A stretch of DNA of 64,000 bases. Origin: an uncultured Pelagibacteraceae bacterium. Lineage in GTDB: Bacteria; Pseudomonadota; Alphaproteobacteria; Pelagibacterales; Pelagibacteraceae. Position numbers and translations under genes: made by a program. The notes beneath the pieces are model-generated. The model searched no databases. It was given only the letters and a program-made list of their open reading frames with translations, and had not been told where the DNA came from. Below, in pieces: positions 17,097 through 25,912 of this stretch (position 1 is the first letter of the stretch; the number at the start of each line of letters is the position of its first letter). The DNA is taken from the NCBI GenBank assembly GCA_902528175.1, contig CABZRN010000004.1, positions 1-64,000 on the forward strand. Reading direction: 5' to 3'.

Positions 17097-17852
17097 TTAT
17101 CTTCTTTGACCAAAAAGTCTTAATAACATTATAAACAGATTAATGAAATCAAGATAGAGCGTTAAAGCTCCCATTATTGCTTTTTTGCCAGAAATTTCAA
17201 TTGTATCACTTGCCGAATACATATTCTTAATTTTCTGAGTGTCATAAGCGGTCAAACCTACAAATATTAAAACACCTAATATTGATACAACAAAATACAT
17301 CATCGCAGATTTTAAAAATATATTAACTAACGAAGCGATAATTATTCCAATTAGACCCATCATTAAAAAAGAACCTAATTTTGTTAAATCCCTTTTAGTT
17401 GTATATCCGTAAATACTCATTGCACCAAATGTTGCTGAGGTGATGAAAAATACTCTTGCAACACTTACTCCAGTATAAACTAAAAGTATCCAAGACAAAG
17501 ATAGTCCCATTAATGAAGCAAATATCCAAAATACGGTTTGTGCCTTAGCTGAACTCATTTTGTTAATTCCAAAGCTCATATAAAAAACAATACCTAATGG
17601 AGCTAACATAATTAACCATTTCAAACCTGAATTAAATATAGCATTTCCAAAACTTGTAAGACCTGTGATCATACCAGCACTGTCTGTAACTACAGACATC
17701 TTAAATGATAAAAGTGAGATTATGCCAGTCAAAAGAACTCCAGTTGCCATGTAGTTATAGACCTTCAACATGTAAGATCTTAAACCTGCGTTCCAAACTA
17801 CGTTTTTTTTGACACTTGTTGCTTCAAATATGTTTTGTCTGTTAAAATCCAT
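17097..17852 (-). CDS. Bax inhibitor-1/YccA family membrane protein
   Basis: A 251-aa polytopic protein with seven hydrophobic segments, matching the BI-1/YccA/YbhL fold. Characteristic pieces are RSYMLKVYNYMATGVLLTG near the N-terminus, FGAMSIYGYTTKRDLTKLGSF in the middle, and GLTAYDTQKIKNMY followed by ALTLYLDFINLFIMLLRLFG at the end. The two conserved aspartates of the pH-sensitive calcium-leak site (YDTQ and YLDFIN) are present. Bacterial members are linked to FtsH regulation and ion leak; the role here is not known. It stands as a single gene, divergent from the aldo/keto reductase. Confidence 0.9.
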   Translation of the reverse strand: MDFNRQNIFEATSVKKNVVWNAGLRSYMLKVYNYMATGVLLTGIISLLSFKMSVVTDSAGMITGLTSFGNAIFNSGLKWLIMLAPLGIVFYMSFGINKMSSAKAQTVFWIFASLMGLSLSWILLVYTGVSVARVFFITSATFGAMSIYGYTTKRDLTKLGSFLMMGLIGIIIASLVNIFLKSAMMYFVVSILGVLIFVGLTAYDTQKIKNMYSASDTIEISGKKAIMGALTLYLDFINLFIMLLRLFGQRR

Positions 17853-17920
17853 TGTTATAATATAATTATTTTAAACTTATATTCAATGGTCAAAACTGGC
17901 TGGGATTATAAGAAAAATTT

Positions 17921-18958
17921 ATGAATTTTAAAAAACTAGGTAATACAGATATAGATGTTAGTACAATTTGTCTCGGTACTATGACATGGGGGGAGCAAAA
18001 TTCGGAAAAAGATGCATTCGAACAGATGGATTACGCTTTTGAAAAGAGTGTAAATTTTTGGGACACTGCTGAAATATACGCGATACCGCCTAAAGAAAGT
18101 ACCTACGGGAAAACAGAGGAAATAATCGGTAATTGGTTTACAAAAACAAAAAAAAGAAACAAGGTAGTGCTTGCAACTAAAGTATCTGGTCCTGGACCAG
18201 GTTGGATTAGAGGTGGTGGAAACCAATATGACGAAAAAAATTTAAATGAAGCTGTTGATAATAGTCTTAAAAGACTAAAAACTGATTATATCGACTTATA
18301 TCAATTACATTGGCCTGAAAGAAAAACAAATTTTTTTGGAAGACTAGGTTATGAACATAAAGATGATAATAACTGGAATAAATTTGAAGATATTCTCAAC
18401 GCTTTAGATAAAATAATTAAAACTGGTAAAATTAGATATATAGGCCTTTCAAATGAAACAGCTTGGGGATTGTCAAAATTTTTGGAAATTTCAAAGTTAA
18501 ATAAACTTCCTCGAATGATGTCTGTTCAAAATCCTTATAGTCTATTGAATAGATCTTATGAAGTAGGATTAGCAGAAATTTCAGTAAGGGAAAGAAGTGG
18601 TCTTTTAGCTTATTCACCCCTTGCGTTTGGTTATTTAACTGGAAAATATAGAAATGGAGAATTGCCAAAAAATTCTAGGATGCATTTGTTTGGAGACAAG
18701 TTTTCAAGGTATAAAACTGAAAATGGCCAATTAGCCATTGAAAAATACTTTCATATTTCAAAAAAGTACAATTTGGATTTATCTCAAATGAGTTTAAAAT
18801 TCTGCGAACTTCAGCCGTTCATAACAAGTGTAATAATCGGCGCAACAACAATGGAGCAGTTGAAAACTGATATAGAAAGTGTAAATATAAATCTTAACAA
18901 CGAGATAATTGATGAAATTAATGAAGTACAAAAACTGCATCCAAATCCATGTCCATAA
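17921..18958 (+). CDS. Aldo/keto reductase (Tas/MgrA-like)
   Basis: A 345-aa NADPH-dependent TIM-barrel oxidoreductase. The catalytic Asp/Tyr are in WDTAEIYAIPP (about residues 48-54), the Lys in VLATKVSGPGPGW, and the His in LYQLHWPERKTN. The Tas-like branch is indicated by GKTEEIIGNWF and RYIGLSNETAWGL. These enzymes reduce aldehydes and ketones in the cytoplasm; the physiological substrate is unknown. It overlaps the IalB-family gene by 10 bases, so the two are probably cotranscribed, perhaps with argG 21 bases after that. Confidence 0.88.
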   Translation: MNFKKLGNTDIDVSTICLGTMTWGEQNSEKDAFEQMDYAFEKSVNFWDTAEIYAIPPKESTYGKTEEIIGNWFTKTKKRNKVVLATKVSGPGPGWIRGGGNQYDEKNLNEAVDNSLKRLKTDYIDLYQLHWPERKTNFFGRLGYEHKDDNNWNKFEDILNALDKIIKTGKIRYIGLSNETAWGLSKFLEISKLNKLPRMMSVQNPYSLLNRSYEVGLAEISVRERSGLLAYSPLAFGYLTGKYRNGELPKNSRMHLFGDKFSRYKTENGQLAIEKYFHISKKYNLDLSQMSLKFCELQPFITSVIIGATTMEQLKTDIESVNINLNNEIIDEINEVQKLHPNPCP

Positions 18959-19455
18959 TTAAAAAAACAATTTTTATATTAATTCTTATTCTTAGTTTTA
19001 CTTCATTGAATGCACAAGAAATAAAAAAAATTGGTAAATTTAAGGATTGGGAAACAATAGTTGTGACAGATGAAACTTCAAAATTATGTTTTGCTCAGTC
19101 CAAGCCAGTTTTGCAGTCCCCGAAAAATAATGTAAGAGAAGCAAGACTTTTTATAAGTTTTAGACCTTCTGAAAAAATTTCTGACGAGGTAAGTATTACT
19201 TCAGGGTACGAGTACAATGTGCAAAATGCAATACTAGCTAAATCAGGAAAAAATAAAATCAAGTTCGATATATCCAAAGATAATTTTGCTTGGATTACTA
19301 ACAATAAAATTGAAAAAAAAATGATAAGTGTAATGAAAAAAGGATCACGAATTATGATCACAGGTTACAACAAATCTGGTTCTCAAACAATTGATCACTA
19401 CTCTCTAATGGGTTTTACAAAAGCATACAATAGCGCAAAAAAAAATTGTAGCTAA
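18949..19455 (+). CDS. Invasion-associated locus B (IalB) family periplasmic protein
   Basis: A 168-aa exported protein with a clear signal peptide (TIFILILILSFTSLNAQE). The mature part begins KFKDWETIVVTDETSKLCF, the hallmark of the IalB family (xxWxVxC..xxCF), then has a beta-rich body (REARLFISFRP) and ends in a cysteine (KKNCS), leaving two cysteines that could form the family's disulfide. The family was named from Bartonella but is widespread and non-pathogenic in free-living alphaproteobacteria; its role is unclear. The start overlaps the aldo/keto reductase stop by 10 bases. Confidence 0.82.
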   Translation: MSIIKKTIFILILILSFTSLNAQEIKKIGKFKDWETIVVTDETSKLCFAQSKPVLQSPKNNVREARLFISFRPSEKISDEVSITSGYEYNVQNAILAKSGKNKIKFDISKDNFAWITNNKIEKKMISVMKKGSRIMITGYNKSGSQTIDHYSLMGFTKAYNSAKKNCS

Positions 19456-19476
19456 TGAATACCAAATAACAACCTA

Positions 19477-20652
19477 ATGAAAAAGATAGTCTTAGCTTAC
19501 TCTGGTGGTTTAGATACATCTATTATTCTTAAATGGTTACAAGAAAACTATAAAGCTGAGGTGATTGCTTATACAGCTGATATTGGCCAAGAAATGGATA
19601 AAAAAAAGATTATTAAAAACGCAAAAAAATTAGGTGTTAAAAAAATAATAATTAAAAATCTTAAAAATATTTTTGTAAAAGATTACGTATTTCCAATGAT
19701 TAGAGGTCATGCGATTTACGAGGGAGTTTATTTGCTTGGTACATCTATTGCCAGACCATTAATTGCAAAAGATCAAATTCAAGTTGCAAAGAAATTCAAA
19801 GCATTTGCTGTTTCACATGGTGCGACGGGAAAAGGAAATGATCAAGTAAGATTTGAATTAGGATATCATTATTTTGGTCCAAAAATAAAAGTTATAGCTC
19901 CATGGAGAGTTTGGAAGTTAAAATCAAGAACTGATTTAATGAAATATGCAAAAAAACATAAAATTTCAATACCAAAGGACAAAAAAGGAGCACCACCTTT
20001 TTCAATAGATGACAACCTATTTCATACATCAACTGAAGGTAAAGTTTTAGAAAATCCAAAAAATTTGGCTCCTGAATTTATATTTCAAAGAACAACTTCG
20101 CCTGAAAAAGCACCTAATAAACCTACTTACGTTACAATTGGATTTAAAAACGGTGATCCAATTATTGTTAATGGTAAGAAATTAACTCCAGAAAAACTGT
20201 TAGAAAAATTAAACCAACTCGGAGGAAAAAATGGAATTGGAAGAGTTGATCTAGTTGAAAATAGATTTATCGGAATTAAATCAAGAGGAGTTTATGAAAC
20301 TCCTGGAGGAACATTACTTTTAATCGCTCATAGAGCAATGGAGTCTGTAACACTAGATAAAGAAACTATGCATAAAAAAGACTCGATAATGCCAAGATAT
20401 GCAGAATTAATTTATAATGGTTATTGGTTTTCAAAAGAAAGATACAAATTACAAAAAATTGTGGATTTAAAAAGAAACAAGGTAAATGGAAGTATTAAGC
20501 TTAAACTTTACAAAGGAAATGTTACAATTCAATCGAGATTGACAAAAAGTAGTGCTTATTCAATGAAAAAAGTTTCTTTTGAAGAAAATAAAACTTTTAA
20601 TAAATCCAATGTTGAAAGATTTATTAATTTCCACAAAAAAAGATTAAAATAA
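19477..20652 (+). CDS. argG: Argininosuccinate synthase ArgG
   Basis: A 391-aa cytoplasmic enzyme that joins citrulline and aspartate with ATP in arginine synthesis. The N-type ATP pyrophosphatase loop is AYSGGLDTSIILKWL at residues 8-22, and the citrulline/aspartate site includes SHGATGKGNDQVRFELGY. GTSIARPLIAKDQI and YETPGGTLLLIAHRAMES are further conserved blocks. Length is close to the usual 400, though the protein is unusually Lys/Ile-rich, as expected in this genome. argH is not adjacent. The photolyase-like gene starts 6 bases later. Confidence 0.95.
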   Translation: MKKIVLAYSGGLDTSIILKWLQENYKAEVIAYTADIGQEMDKKKIIKNAKKLGVKKIIIKNLKNIFVKDYVFPMIRGHAIYEGVYLLGTSIARPLIAKDQIQVAKKFKAFAVSHGATGKGNDQVRFELGYHYFGPKIKVIAPWRVWKLKSRTDLMKYAKKHKISIPKDKKGAPPFSIDDNLFHTSTEGKVLENPKNLAPEFIFQRTTSPEKAPNKPTYVTIGFKNGDPIIVNGKKLTPEKLLEKLNQLGGKNGIGRVDLVENRFIGIKSRGVYETPGGTLLLIAHRAMESVTLDKETMHKKDSIMPRYAELIYNGYWFSKERYKLQKIVDLKRNKVNGSIKLKLYKGNVTIQSRLTKSSAYSMKKVSFEENKTFNKSNVERFINFHKKRLK

Positions 20653-20658
20653 AGAATT

Positions 20659-21801
20659 ATGAATTTTGAAGCCTCAAGAGCGAAAGCTGTAGATAAATTA
20701 AATCAATTTGTTGAAAAAAATCTTTCTGATTATTCAAAGCTGAGAAATATTGATTTTGGTCCTGATAAACGAGATAATGTTTCGTGTTTATCACCTTATG
20801 TTACACATGGTGTTCTTAATGAAATTGAAATTATAAAAAAATCACTAGAAAAGTTTTCATTTTCAAAAAATGAAAAGTTTATACAGGAAGTACTTTGGAG
20901 AACGTACTGGAAAGGATGGTTAGAGTTAAGACCTAATGTCTGGAATGACTATTTAATTGATTTAAGAAATATTAAAGAAAAATATAAAGATGACCAAGAT
21001 TATCAAAATGCATTAGAGGGTAAAACAAATATTGATTGTTTTAATGAATGGGTTAATGAGTTAAAAAATAATAACTATCTTCACAATCACACTAGAATGT
21101 GGTTTGCCAGTATATGGATTTTTACACTTGATTTACCTTGGCAACTGGGTGCTGAATTTTTTATGCAACACCTTTTTGATGGGGATGCTGCATCAAATAC
21201 TCTTGGATGGAGATGGGTTGCAGGTGTTCAAACACAAGGAAAACATTATCTAGCAAGTGAATGGAATATTAAAAAATTCACAAATAATAGATTTAAAAAT
21301 ATTAAATTAAATGAAAATGCTCCTCCAAAAATTTCTGAAAGAACTTATTCAATAATAAAACAAGATTTTAAAAATTCTGAAAATATTGAACCAGTTAATT
21401 TATTAATTTTTGATAATAATCTTTCTTTCGAATTCACAGACTTTAAAAATAGTAAATTTAAAAAAATATATTTAGTCTCTAACAAAAATGAAAACAGATC
21501 AATCAGCCTCAATGAAAAAGTATCAAAATTTAAGTACCTTCTATTTGAAGATCAAGAAAAAAGATTAAAAGAGCAATCTATTGATTGCGAAATAATTGAT
21601 ATAAGCCAAATTAAAAAAATTGACGAAAAAAACATCGGATTGTATCCAAATGTTGGAGAAAACCTAGATTATCTAAATTTAAATAATTTAAAAATAAATT
21701 TTTTATATAGAAAACTTGATCAATATTCTTGGCAATACTGTAATAAAGGTTTTTTTAATTTTAAAAAATATATTCCCAAAATTATTTCAAACTTTACTTA
21801 A
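20659..21801 (+). CDS. Photolyase/cryptochrome-like protein with FAD domain at the N-terminus (short photolyase-like type)
   Basis: A 380-aa protein. Residues 1-215 form an FAD-binding photolyase domain: LSPYVTHGVLNEIEI, FIQEVLWRTYWKGW, HNHTRMWFASIWIF and the FAD/DNA pocket DGDAASNTLGWRWVAGVQT. The N-terminal antenna (alpha/beta) domain of ordinary photolyases is missing. Instead about 130 residues follow the FAD domain with alternating beta and alpha segments (VNLLIFDNN, KKIYLVSNK, KYLLFEDQE), possibly an equivalent domain moved to the C-terminus. This resembles the uncharacterised short photolyase-like proteins of marine alphaproteobacteria, some relatives of which repair UV lesions. Blue-light DNA repair or signalling is likely but unproven. 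Confidence 0.78.
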   Translation: MNFEASRAKAVDKLNQFVEKNLSDYSKLRNIDFGPDKRDNVSCLSPYVTHGVLNEIEIIKKSLEKFSFSKNEKFIQEVLWRTYWKGWLELRPNVWNDYLIDLRNIKEKYKDDQDYQNALEGKTNIDCFNEWVNELKNNNYLHNHTRMWFASIWIFTLDLPWQLGAEFFMQHLFDGDAASNTLGWRWVAGVQTQGKHYLASEWNIKKFTNNRFKNIKLNENAPPKISERTYSIIKQDFKNSENIEPVNLLIFDNNLSFEFTDFKNSKFKKIYLVSNKNENRSISLNEKVSKFKYLLFEDQEKRLKEQSIDCEIIDISQIKKIDEKNIGLYPNVGENLDYLNLNNLKINFLYRKLDQYSWQYCNKGFFNFKKYIPKIISNFT

Positions 21802-21816
21802 TGTTGTTAAGTTTTA
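21796..21816. terminator. Short bidirectional hairpin between convergent genes
   Basis: ACTTAA and TTAAGT form a 6-base stem around TGTTG, followed by TTTT on the plus strand, in the 12-base gap between the photolyase-like gene and the convergent Cys-rich protein gene. The stem is AT-rich and weak, so terminator function is only a possibility. Confidence 0.25.
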
Positions 21817-22503
21817 TCTTGCAAGTTTTATAAAGATGTCACCCATACCAGCATCTAGTTCCTCTAGAGGTGTATTATTTCTTAATTCACAGTACCGACC
21901 AGTAATTTGATGATTTTTGACTAAATCAATATCATCATTTTTACATGTTCTTCCGTTATGTAATAATCCTATAACTATTCTATTATTTAGATTAAACACT
22001 TGATCGATATTGATTTTTTTACCATCACAAAAATATTCTTTATTTACTCTATTTGGAAAATCATTTTTGTTGCAAGGGTTTTTAATTGTTATAACGTAGA
22101 ATTCTCTCAAGCCATCTATAAATTTATATTTCATTTTTTGAACTTCTGAATACTTCATTACATCACAAGAACATGGAACGCAGCATCTATAATAATTACC
22201 ACAGATTTTATTATTTGATTTACTCTCTTTAACAAATAAAAACTCCGAGTCACTATCAGGATCAATTAATGATCCAGATACAGCGCAAAATAACTTATTA
22301 TACTCGAGGAAATCCTTATATGTATTTTCTTTGTCTATGATATATTTAAAAAATTTAGGTCCAGCAGCATTTCTATTTTTATCTGGAAATATTCTAGACC
22401 AATCAGTTATTAGCTCTTTGTGATAATTTTTTTCTTCAGCATTTACCTCAATTTGAAATAAAATTGTCAATAATAGTAAGCATTTAACTAAAATTTTTTT
22501 CAT
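21814..22503 (-). CDS. Secreted cysteine-rich protein, function unknown
   Basis: A 229-aa protein with a signal peptide (LVKCLLLLTILFQIEVNAEE). The mature chain has about ten cysteines, including the dense block CGNYYRCCVPCSCDVMK (about residues 96-112) and later pairs in NPCNKND, YFCDGKK, RTCKND and RYCELR. Such a count is striking in SAR11, where cysteine is rare, and suggests several disulfides or a bound metal. No membrane segment follows the signal, so it is periplasmic or secreted. It overlaps the upstream FG-GAP gene by 4 bases and is probably its partner. I do not recognise the family. Confidence 0.7.
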   Translation of the reverse strand: MKKILVKCLLLLTILFQIEVNAEEKNYHKELITDWSRIFPDKNRNAAGPKFFKYIIDKENTYKDFLEYNKLFCAVSGSLIDPDSDSEFLFVKESKSNNKICGNYYRCCVPCSCDVMKYSEVQKMKYKFIDGLREFYVITIKNPCNKNDFPNRVNKEYFCDGKKINIDQVFNLNNRIVIGLLHNGRTCKNDDIDLVKNHQITGRYCELRNNTPLEELDAGMGDIFIKLAR

Positions 22504-23945
22504 TTTTGTTTTATAGTAATTGTTTGATTAATTTTTATTTTATCCATAAAATCTTTTTTACCATTTGTCCATTTAACTTCTATTCTAAAATCCTTTTCAT
22601 TTTTTCTAATTCCATAATGTGCCACAGGTTCCATTTGGCATAAATAACCGGATCCGGCATCTATTGTTTTTGAATGCTTTCTTTGATTAGATATTAAAGT
22701 TACAGTAGCTCCCCTAGCAGGAGCTCCAAATTTATTGATGGGCTTGATCCTTAAATATTTATTATTTTCTTCTACTTTTGCTTTATACAATGTCAAAGGT
22801 TGTGCTTTACTTTCGCCGTGAGAGACTAATAATTCTAAAATACCATCATTATCAATATCAGCTACAGCTGCTCCAGTGCCAAATCCTTGAGTCTCAAGCG
22901 CAGTTTTTAATTTTATTTCCTCAAATTTTCCATTTTCATTTATTTTAAATAATTTGTTTGGTTCTGCGATATTGTTCATAAAAACTTCATCAAAACCGTC
23001 GTTGTCAAAATCAGCGGAGATAATTGTTCTTATTCTAGATGGTCTATCAAAAGCTTTGTTTCCTATGTCCTTGAATTCGTTGTTTTCTAAAACGTATGCT
23101 CTATGATATCCATTCCAATTACCATTCAAAATATCTAATCTTCCTCTATAATAGATATCAGATAATGCAGTTCCCCTTCCATTCTGTATTACATCATCAA
23201 CTCTGTAATCAAAAGCAACATCCTCAAATTTACCGTCATTATTTTTTAAAAGAAAGTTAGCGCCTCTTTCATTTGCTGCAAATATGTCAGCTCTATCTGT
23301 TAATATATGTCCTGATACTACTGCTCTTCCACCAGTAACTTTATCCAAATTTAAGGTTTTTGCTTTATCTGTTATTGTGTTATTTTCAATTTCATAGAAT
23401 CTAGTTGGTCCTCCATAATTAGCTACATAAATACCGTATTCACCATCGCCCTTTCTATCAACGCAAACTACAGATCTACCTGCTGTTAAGTTTAAATTTT
23501 CTATATTTTTTTTTAACTCAAATAAGTCAAAATAATTATTGTTACTTTTATCGATTAGTCTATCAGAGTATTTTTTTGTTCCACTATAGGTATCTGTATT
23601 TAAAAAATAAATTTCCTCAAAACCATCTTTATCTATATCACAAGCTGCAACACCAATAGTTTTTCTATCTCGATCTAAAAAAACGTCTTCTTGGATTATG
23701 TTTTTTAATTTTCCATCAATGTAACCTAAAGCTAAGTTTGGATAACCAAAACCTGTGACTATAAACTCATTATTTCCATCTGCATTAATATCCGTAACCG
23801 AAACCCCATAACTAAGCCTGCTTTCATTAATCGTTATAATATTTGAAATATCTTTAAAAAATTCTGCACTAGAACTGTTAATTGGTAATATTAAAGAAAA
23901 AATAATTAAAAATTTATATAAATAATTTACCTTTTTGATGAACAT
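22500..23945 (-). CDS. Secreted FG-GAP/ASPIC-UnbV repeat protein (CRTAC1-like)
   Basis: A 481-aa exported protein (signal: [19 protein letters not shown]) made of FG-GAP/VCBS-type beta-propeller repeats. Calcium-loop motifs recur: [30 protein letters not shown] and [10 protein letters not shown]. The last 80 residues ([14 protein letters not shown] to [12 protein letters not shown]) match the ASPIC/UnbV domain, giving the architecture of cartilage acidic protein 1 (CRTAC1) and its marine bacterial and cyanobacterial relatives. Function in bacteria is unknown; adhesion or ligand binding in the periplasm or outside is plausible. It overlaps the DUF2256 gene by 19 bases and the Cys-rich partner by 4. 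Confidence 0.85.
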   Translation of the reverse strand: MFIKKVNYLYKFLIIFSLILPINSSSAEFFKDISNIITINESRLSYGVSVTDINADGNNEFIVTGFGYPNLALGYIDGKLKNIIQEDVFLDRDRKTIGVAACDIDKDGFEEIYFLNTDTYSGTKKYSDRLIDKSNNNYFDLFELKKNIENLNLTAGRSVVCVDRKGDGEYGIYVANYGGPTRFYEIENNTITDKAKTLNLDKVTGGRAVVSGHILTDRADIFAANERGANFLLKNNDGKFEDVAFDYRVDDVIQNGRGTALSDIYYRGRLDILNGNWNGYHRAYVLENNEFKDIGNKAFDRPSRIRTIISADFDNDGFDEVFMNNIAEPNKLFKINENGKFEEIKLKTALETQGFGTGAAVADIDNDGILELLVSHGESKAQPLTLYKAKVEENNKYLRIKPINKFGAPARGATVTLISNQRKHSKTIDAGSGYLCQMEPVAHYGIRKNEKDFRIEVKWTNGKKDFMDKIKINQTITIKQK

Positions 23946-24055
23946 CTTTTAGAGCAATATTTAACTTTTTCCCAGTTCAGCTTCCATTTTTTTCTCCATT
24001 TAAAGGGTCTTTCACAAACTGGGCATAACTTAGTTGGTAGGTTTTGTTTTTTCAT
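23927..24055 (-). CDS. DUF2256 zinc-ribbon-like small protein, 42 aa
   Basis: Below the ORF-track cutoff; I found it by translating the gap. The sequence [20 protein letters not shown] is followed by RKKW and YCSKRC. It has two CxxC/CxxxC cysteine pairs, the DUF2256 pattern (PxKxCPVCxRPFxWRKKW...VxYCSxRC), probably binding zinc. DUF2256 genes are commonly found beside cryptochrome/photolyase genes, as here. The gene is wedged between two others: its first 26 bases overlap the end of the DUF393 gene and its last 19 overlap the FG-GAP gene start, in different frames. Function is unknown. Confidence 0.85.
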   Translation of the reverse strand: MKKQNLPTKLCPVCERPFKWRKKWKLNWEKVKYCSKRCSSKR

Positions 24056-24401
24056 TAAGTTGGTGTTTGTTTTTTAAAAATAAAAAATAAGCTACAAATT
24101 CATAAGCGTAATGAAATAAGATAAACAAAGGTTTAAAACTCAAAATTTTTGCTAAAAAATTATATTTTGGTATTTTTGACCAGATAATTATAAATGCTTT
24201 AGCTCCTCCAACAACTTGTCCATTGTCAATCACATGCAATCTCCTTAGAAGTTCTTCCTTAGATTTTGATGTTAAGTCAACTGCCTGTTGATTGTTAGTA
24301 ATATCAACCCATTCTAAACTCTCATCAGAATTTTTTTTGTAGTGATCAATTTCTAGTTTACAAATATTACAAGAGTTATTAAAAAAAACTTTAACTGGCA
24401 T
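24030..24401 (-). CDS. DUF393 (thiol-disulfide oxidoreductase, DCC) family protein
   Basis: A 123-aa protein whose start [20 protein letters not shown] carries the CxxC redox motif of the DCC/DUF393 family, a thioredoxin-like group. The usual DGDCPLC is replaced here by NNSCNIC, but both cysteines remain. The C-terminal half has a hydrophobic stretch ([28 protein letters not shown]) that may associate with the membrane. DUF393 genes often neighbour photolyases. It overlaps the cryptochrome gene by 11 bases and the DUF2256 gene by 26. Substrate unknown. Confidence 0.82.
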   Translation of the reverse strand: MPVKVFFNNSCNICKLEIDHYKKNSDESLEWVDITNNQQAVDLTSKSKEELLRRLHVIDNGQVVGGAKAFIIIWSKIPKYNFLAKILSFKPLFILFHYAYEFVAYFLFLKNKHQLNEKTKPTN

Positions 24402-25884
24402 TAGTATTTTCCTTTATAAATTTATCTGCTGCAGCTAGTATAACTTTTTTTCTTTGCGCATTCATCTTGTCATATATTCTTACCATCATTGATAATCTTG
24501 GATTTTTTAAAAAAAAGGATCTATTCTTATTTATAAATCTCCAGTAAAGACCATCCATAATATTGCACCATTCACCTTTTTTAAAATCCATCATTTTAAG
24601 AAAATAACTTGATCCACAAATGTAAGGTTTGGTAGCAAAAATTCCTCCATCACTAAATAATCCCATTCCATAAACGTTTGGAGACATTACCCAATCAGAT
24701 GAATCAACGAACATTTCCATAAACCATTTGTAAACATATATCGGTTTAATTTCACAGAGATTCATAATGTTTGATAAAATCATTAATCTCTCTATGTGAT
24801 GTGACCAACCATGATCATTGGCATTTTTTATCGCGTAGTCTAAAGGTGGAAGTCCTGTGTTCCCTTGGTACCAAGTAGGTTTCATTTTACGATTATGTTT
24901 AAAAAAATTACCAGTTTCTAATCTGTTATAAAAATTTTGATAAATTCCTCTCATAAATTCTCGCCAGCCAATTACTTGCCTTATATAACCCTCTAAAGAA
25001 TTTATTCTAATCTTTTTCCTTTTATGACTATCTAAAATTTTCTCTATAATTATTTCTGGAGTTATTAAACCCAAATTTATGTATGGACTAAGAGCACTAT
25101 GGAATAATATATTATTATTTTGATCAACAGCGTCCTCATAATCTCCAAATAAATTAGATTTTTCTTTTATAAAAAAATCTAGTAATTTTAGAACTTCTTT
25201 ATATTCAGTCGCAAACCAAAAATTTTCTGTTGAACCAGGGTGTGTTGCAAATTTTTTTTCTATAATGCTTTTCAGTTTTTTTGTGTGAACTGTTTGATTG
25301 ATTTTAGGAAATGAGGGAACTTTAGTTCCTTTTGGCAGTTTCTTTCTATTATCTTCATCAAAGCTCCATTTACCACCAACAGGATCTTCGCCATTCATTA
25401 AGATGTTCATTTTTCTTCTCGTTTCTTTATAAAAAACTGCCATGAATGGTTTTTTTGATTTAGATAAATATTTTTTAAAATCATCTCTAGTATTAAGAAA
25501 CATCGGAGATGTAATTATATTGAGCTTTATTTTATTTTTCTTTGAAAAATCTATAATTTTTTTTTCAAATGGTTTGTCTTCAATTTCAAAAGACGAAATT
25601 TCATTGATTTTATTTTTTTTTAAAATTTTTTTTATTTTTAAAAGATAATCATCTTTAAAAACTGAGTCCTCAATTTTAGAATAAGTAATTTTAAAGCTAT
25701 TTTTTTTTAAATTTTCATAAAATGATCTCATTGATGAAAGAAATAAAAGGATTTTAAGTTTGTGATGTTTTTCATAGGTGCATAAACCGTTATCTTCTGC
25801 CATAAAAAAAAGATGGTCTTTTTTGAAGCGGTTTAGGTATTTTAATGGAAATAATTGATTTCCAAGTATAATAAACAATTTCAT
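24391..25884 (-). CDS. Cryptochrome/photolyase of the FeS-BCP (CryPro, PhrB-like) family
   Basis: A 497-aa photolyase-fold flavoprotein. The N-terminal alpha/beta domain starts LFIILGNQLFPLKYL and contains FFMAEDNGLCTYEKHHKLK. The C-terminal FAD domain includes INSLEGYIRQVIGWREFMRG, WSHHIERLMILSN, DWVMSPNVYGMGLFSDGG and ATKPYICGSSYF. This order is characteristic of the bacterial (6-4)-photolyase/CryPro family (COG3046). The usual CxxC of the iron-sulfur site before the final helix is absent: the loop reads MMDFKKGEWCNIMDGLYW with one Cys. It is therefore likely a variant without the usual 4Fe-4S cluster. UV-lesion repair or light sensing is expected. Confidence 0.85.
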   Translation of the reverse strand: MKLFIILGNQLFPLKYLNRFKKDHLFFMAEDNGLCTYEKHHKLKILLFLSSMRSFYENLKKNSFKITYSKIEDSVFKDDYLLKIKKILKKNKINEISSFEIEDKPFEKKIIDFSKKNKIKLNIITSPMFLNTRDDFKKYLSKSKKPFMAVFYKETRRKMNILMNGEDPVGGKWSFDEDNRKKLPKGTKVPSFPKINQTVHTKKLKSIIEKKFATHPGSTENFWFATEYKEVLKLLDFFIKEKSNLFGDYEDAVDQNNNILFHSALSPYINLGLITPEIIIEKILDSHKRKKIRINSLEGYIRQVIGWREFMRGIYQNFYNRLETGNFFKHNRKMKPTWYQGNTGLPPLDYAIKNANDHGWSHHIERLMILSNIMNLCEIKPIYVYKWFMEMFVDSSDWVMSPNVYGMGLFSDGGIFATKPYICGSSYFLKMMDFKKGEWCNIMDGLYWRFINKNRSFFLKNPRLSMMVRIYDKMNAQRKKVILAAADKFIKENTNAS

Positions 25885-25912
25885 AATTTATTTATAAATA
25901 CTATTATACGAT

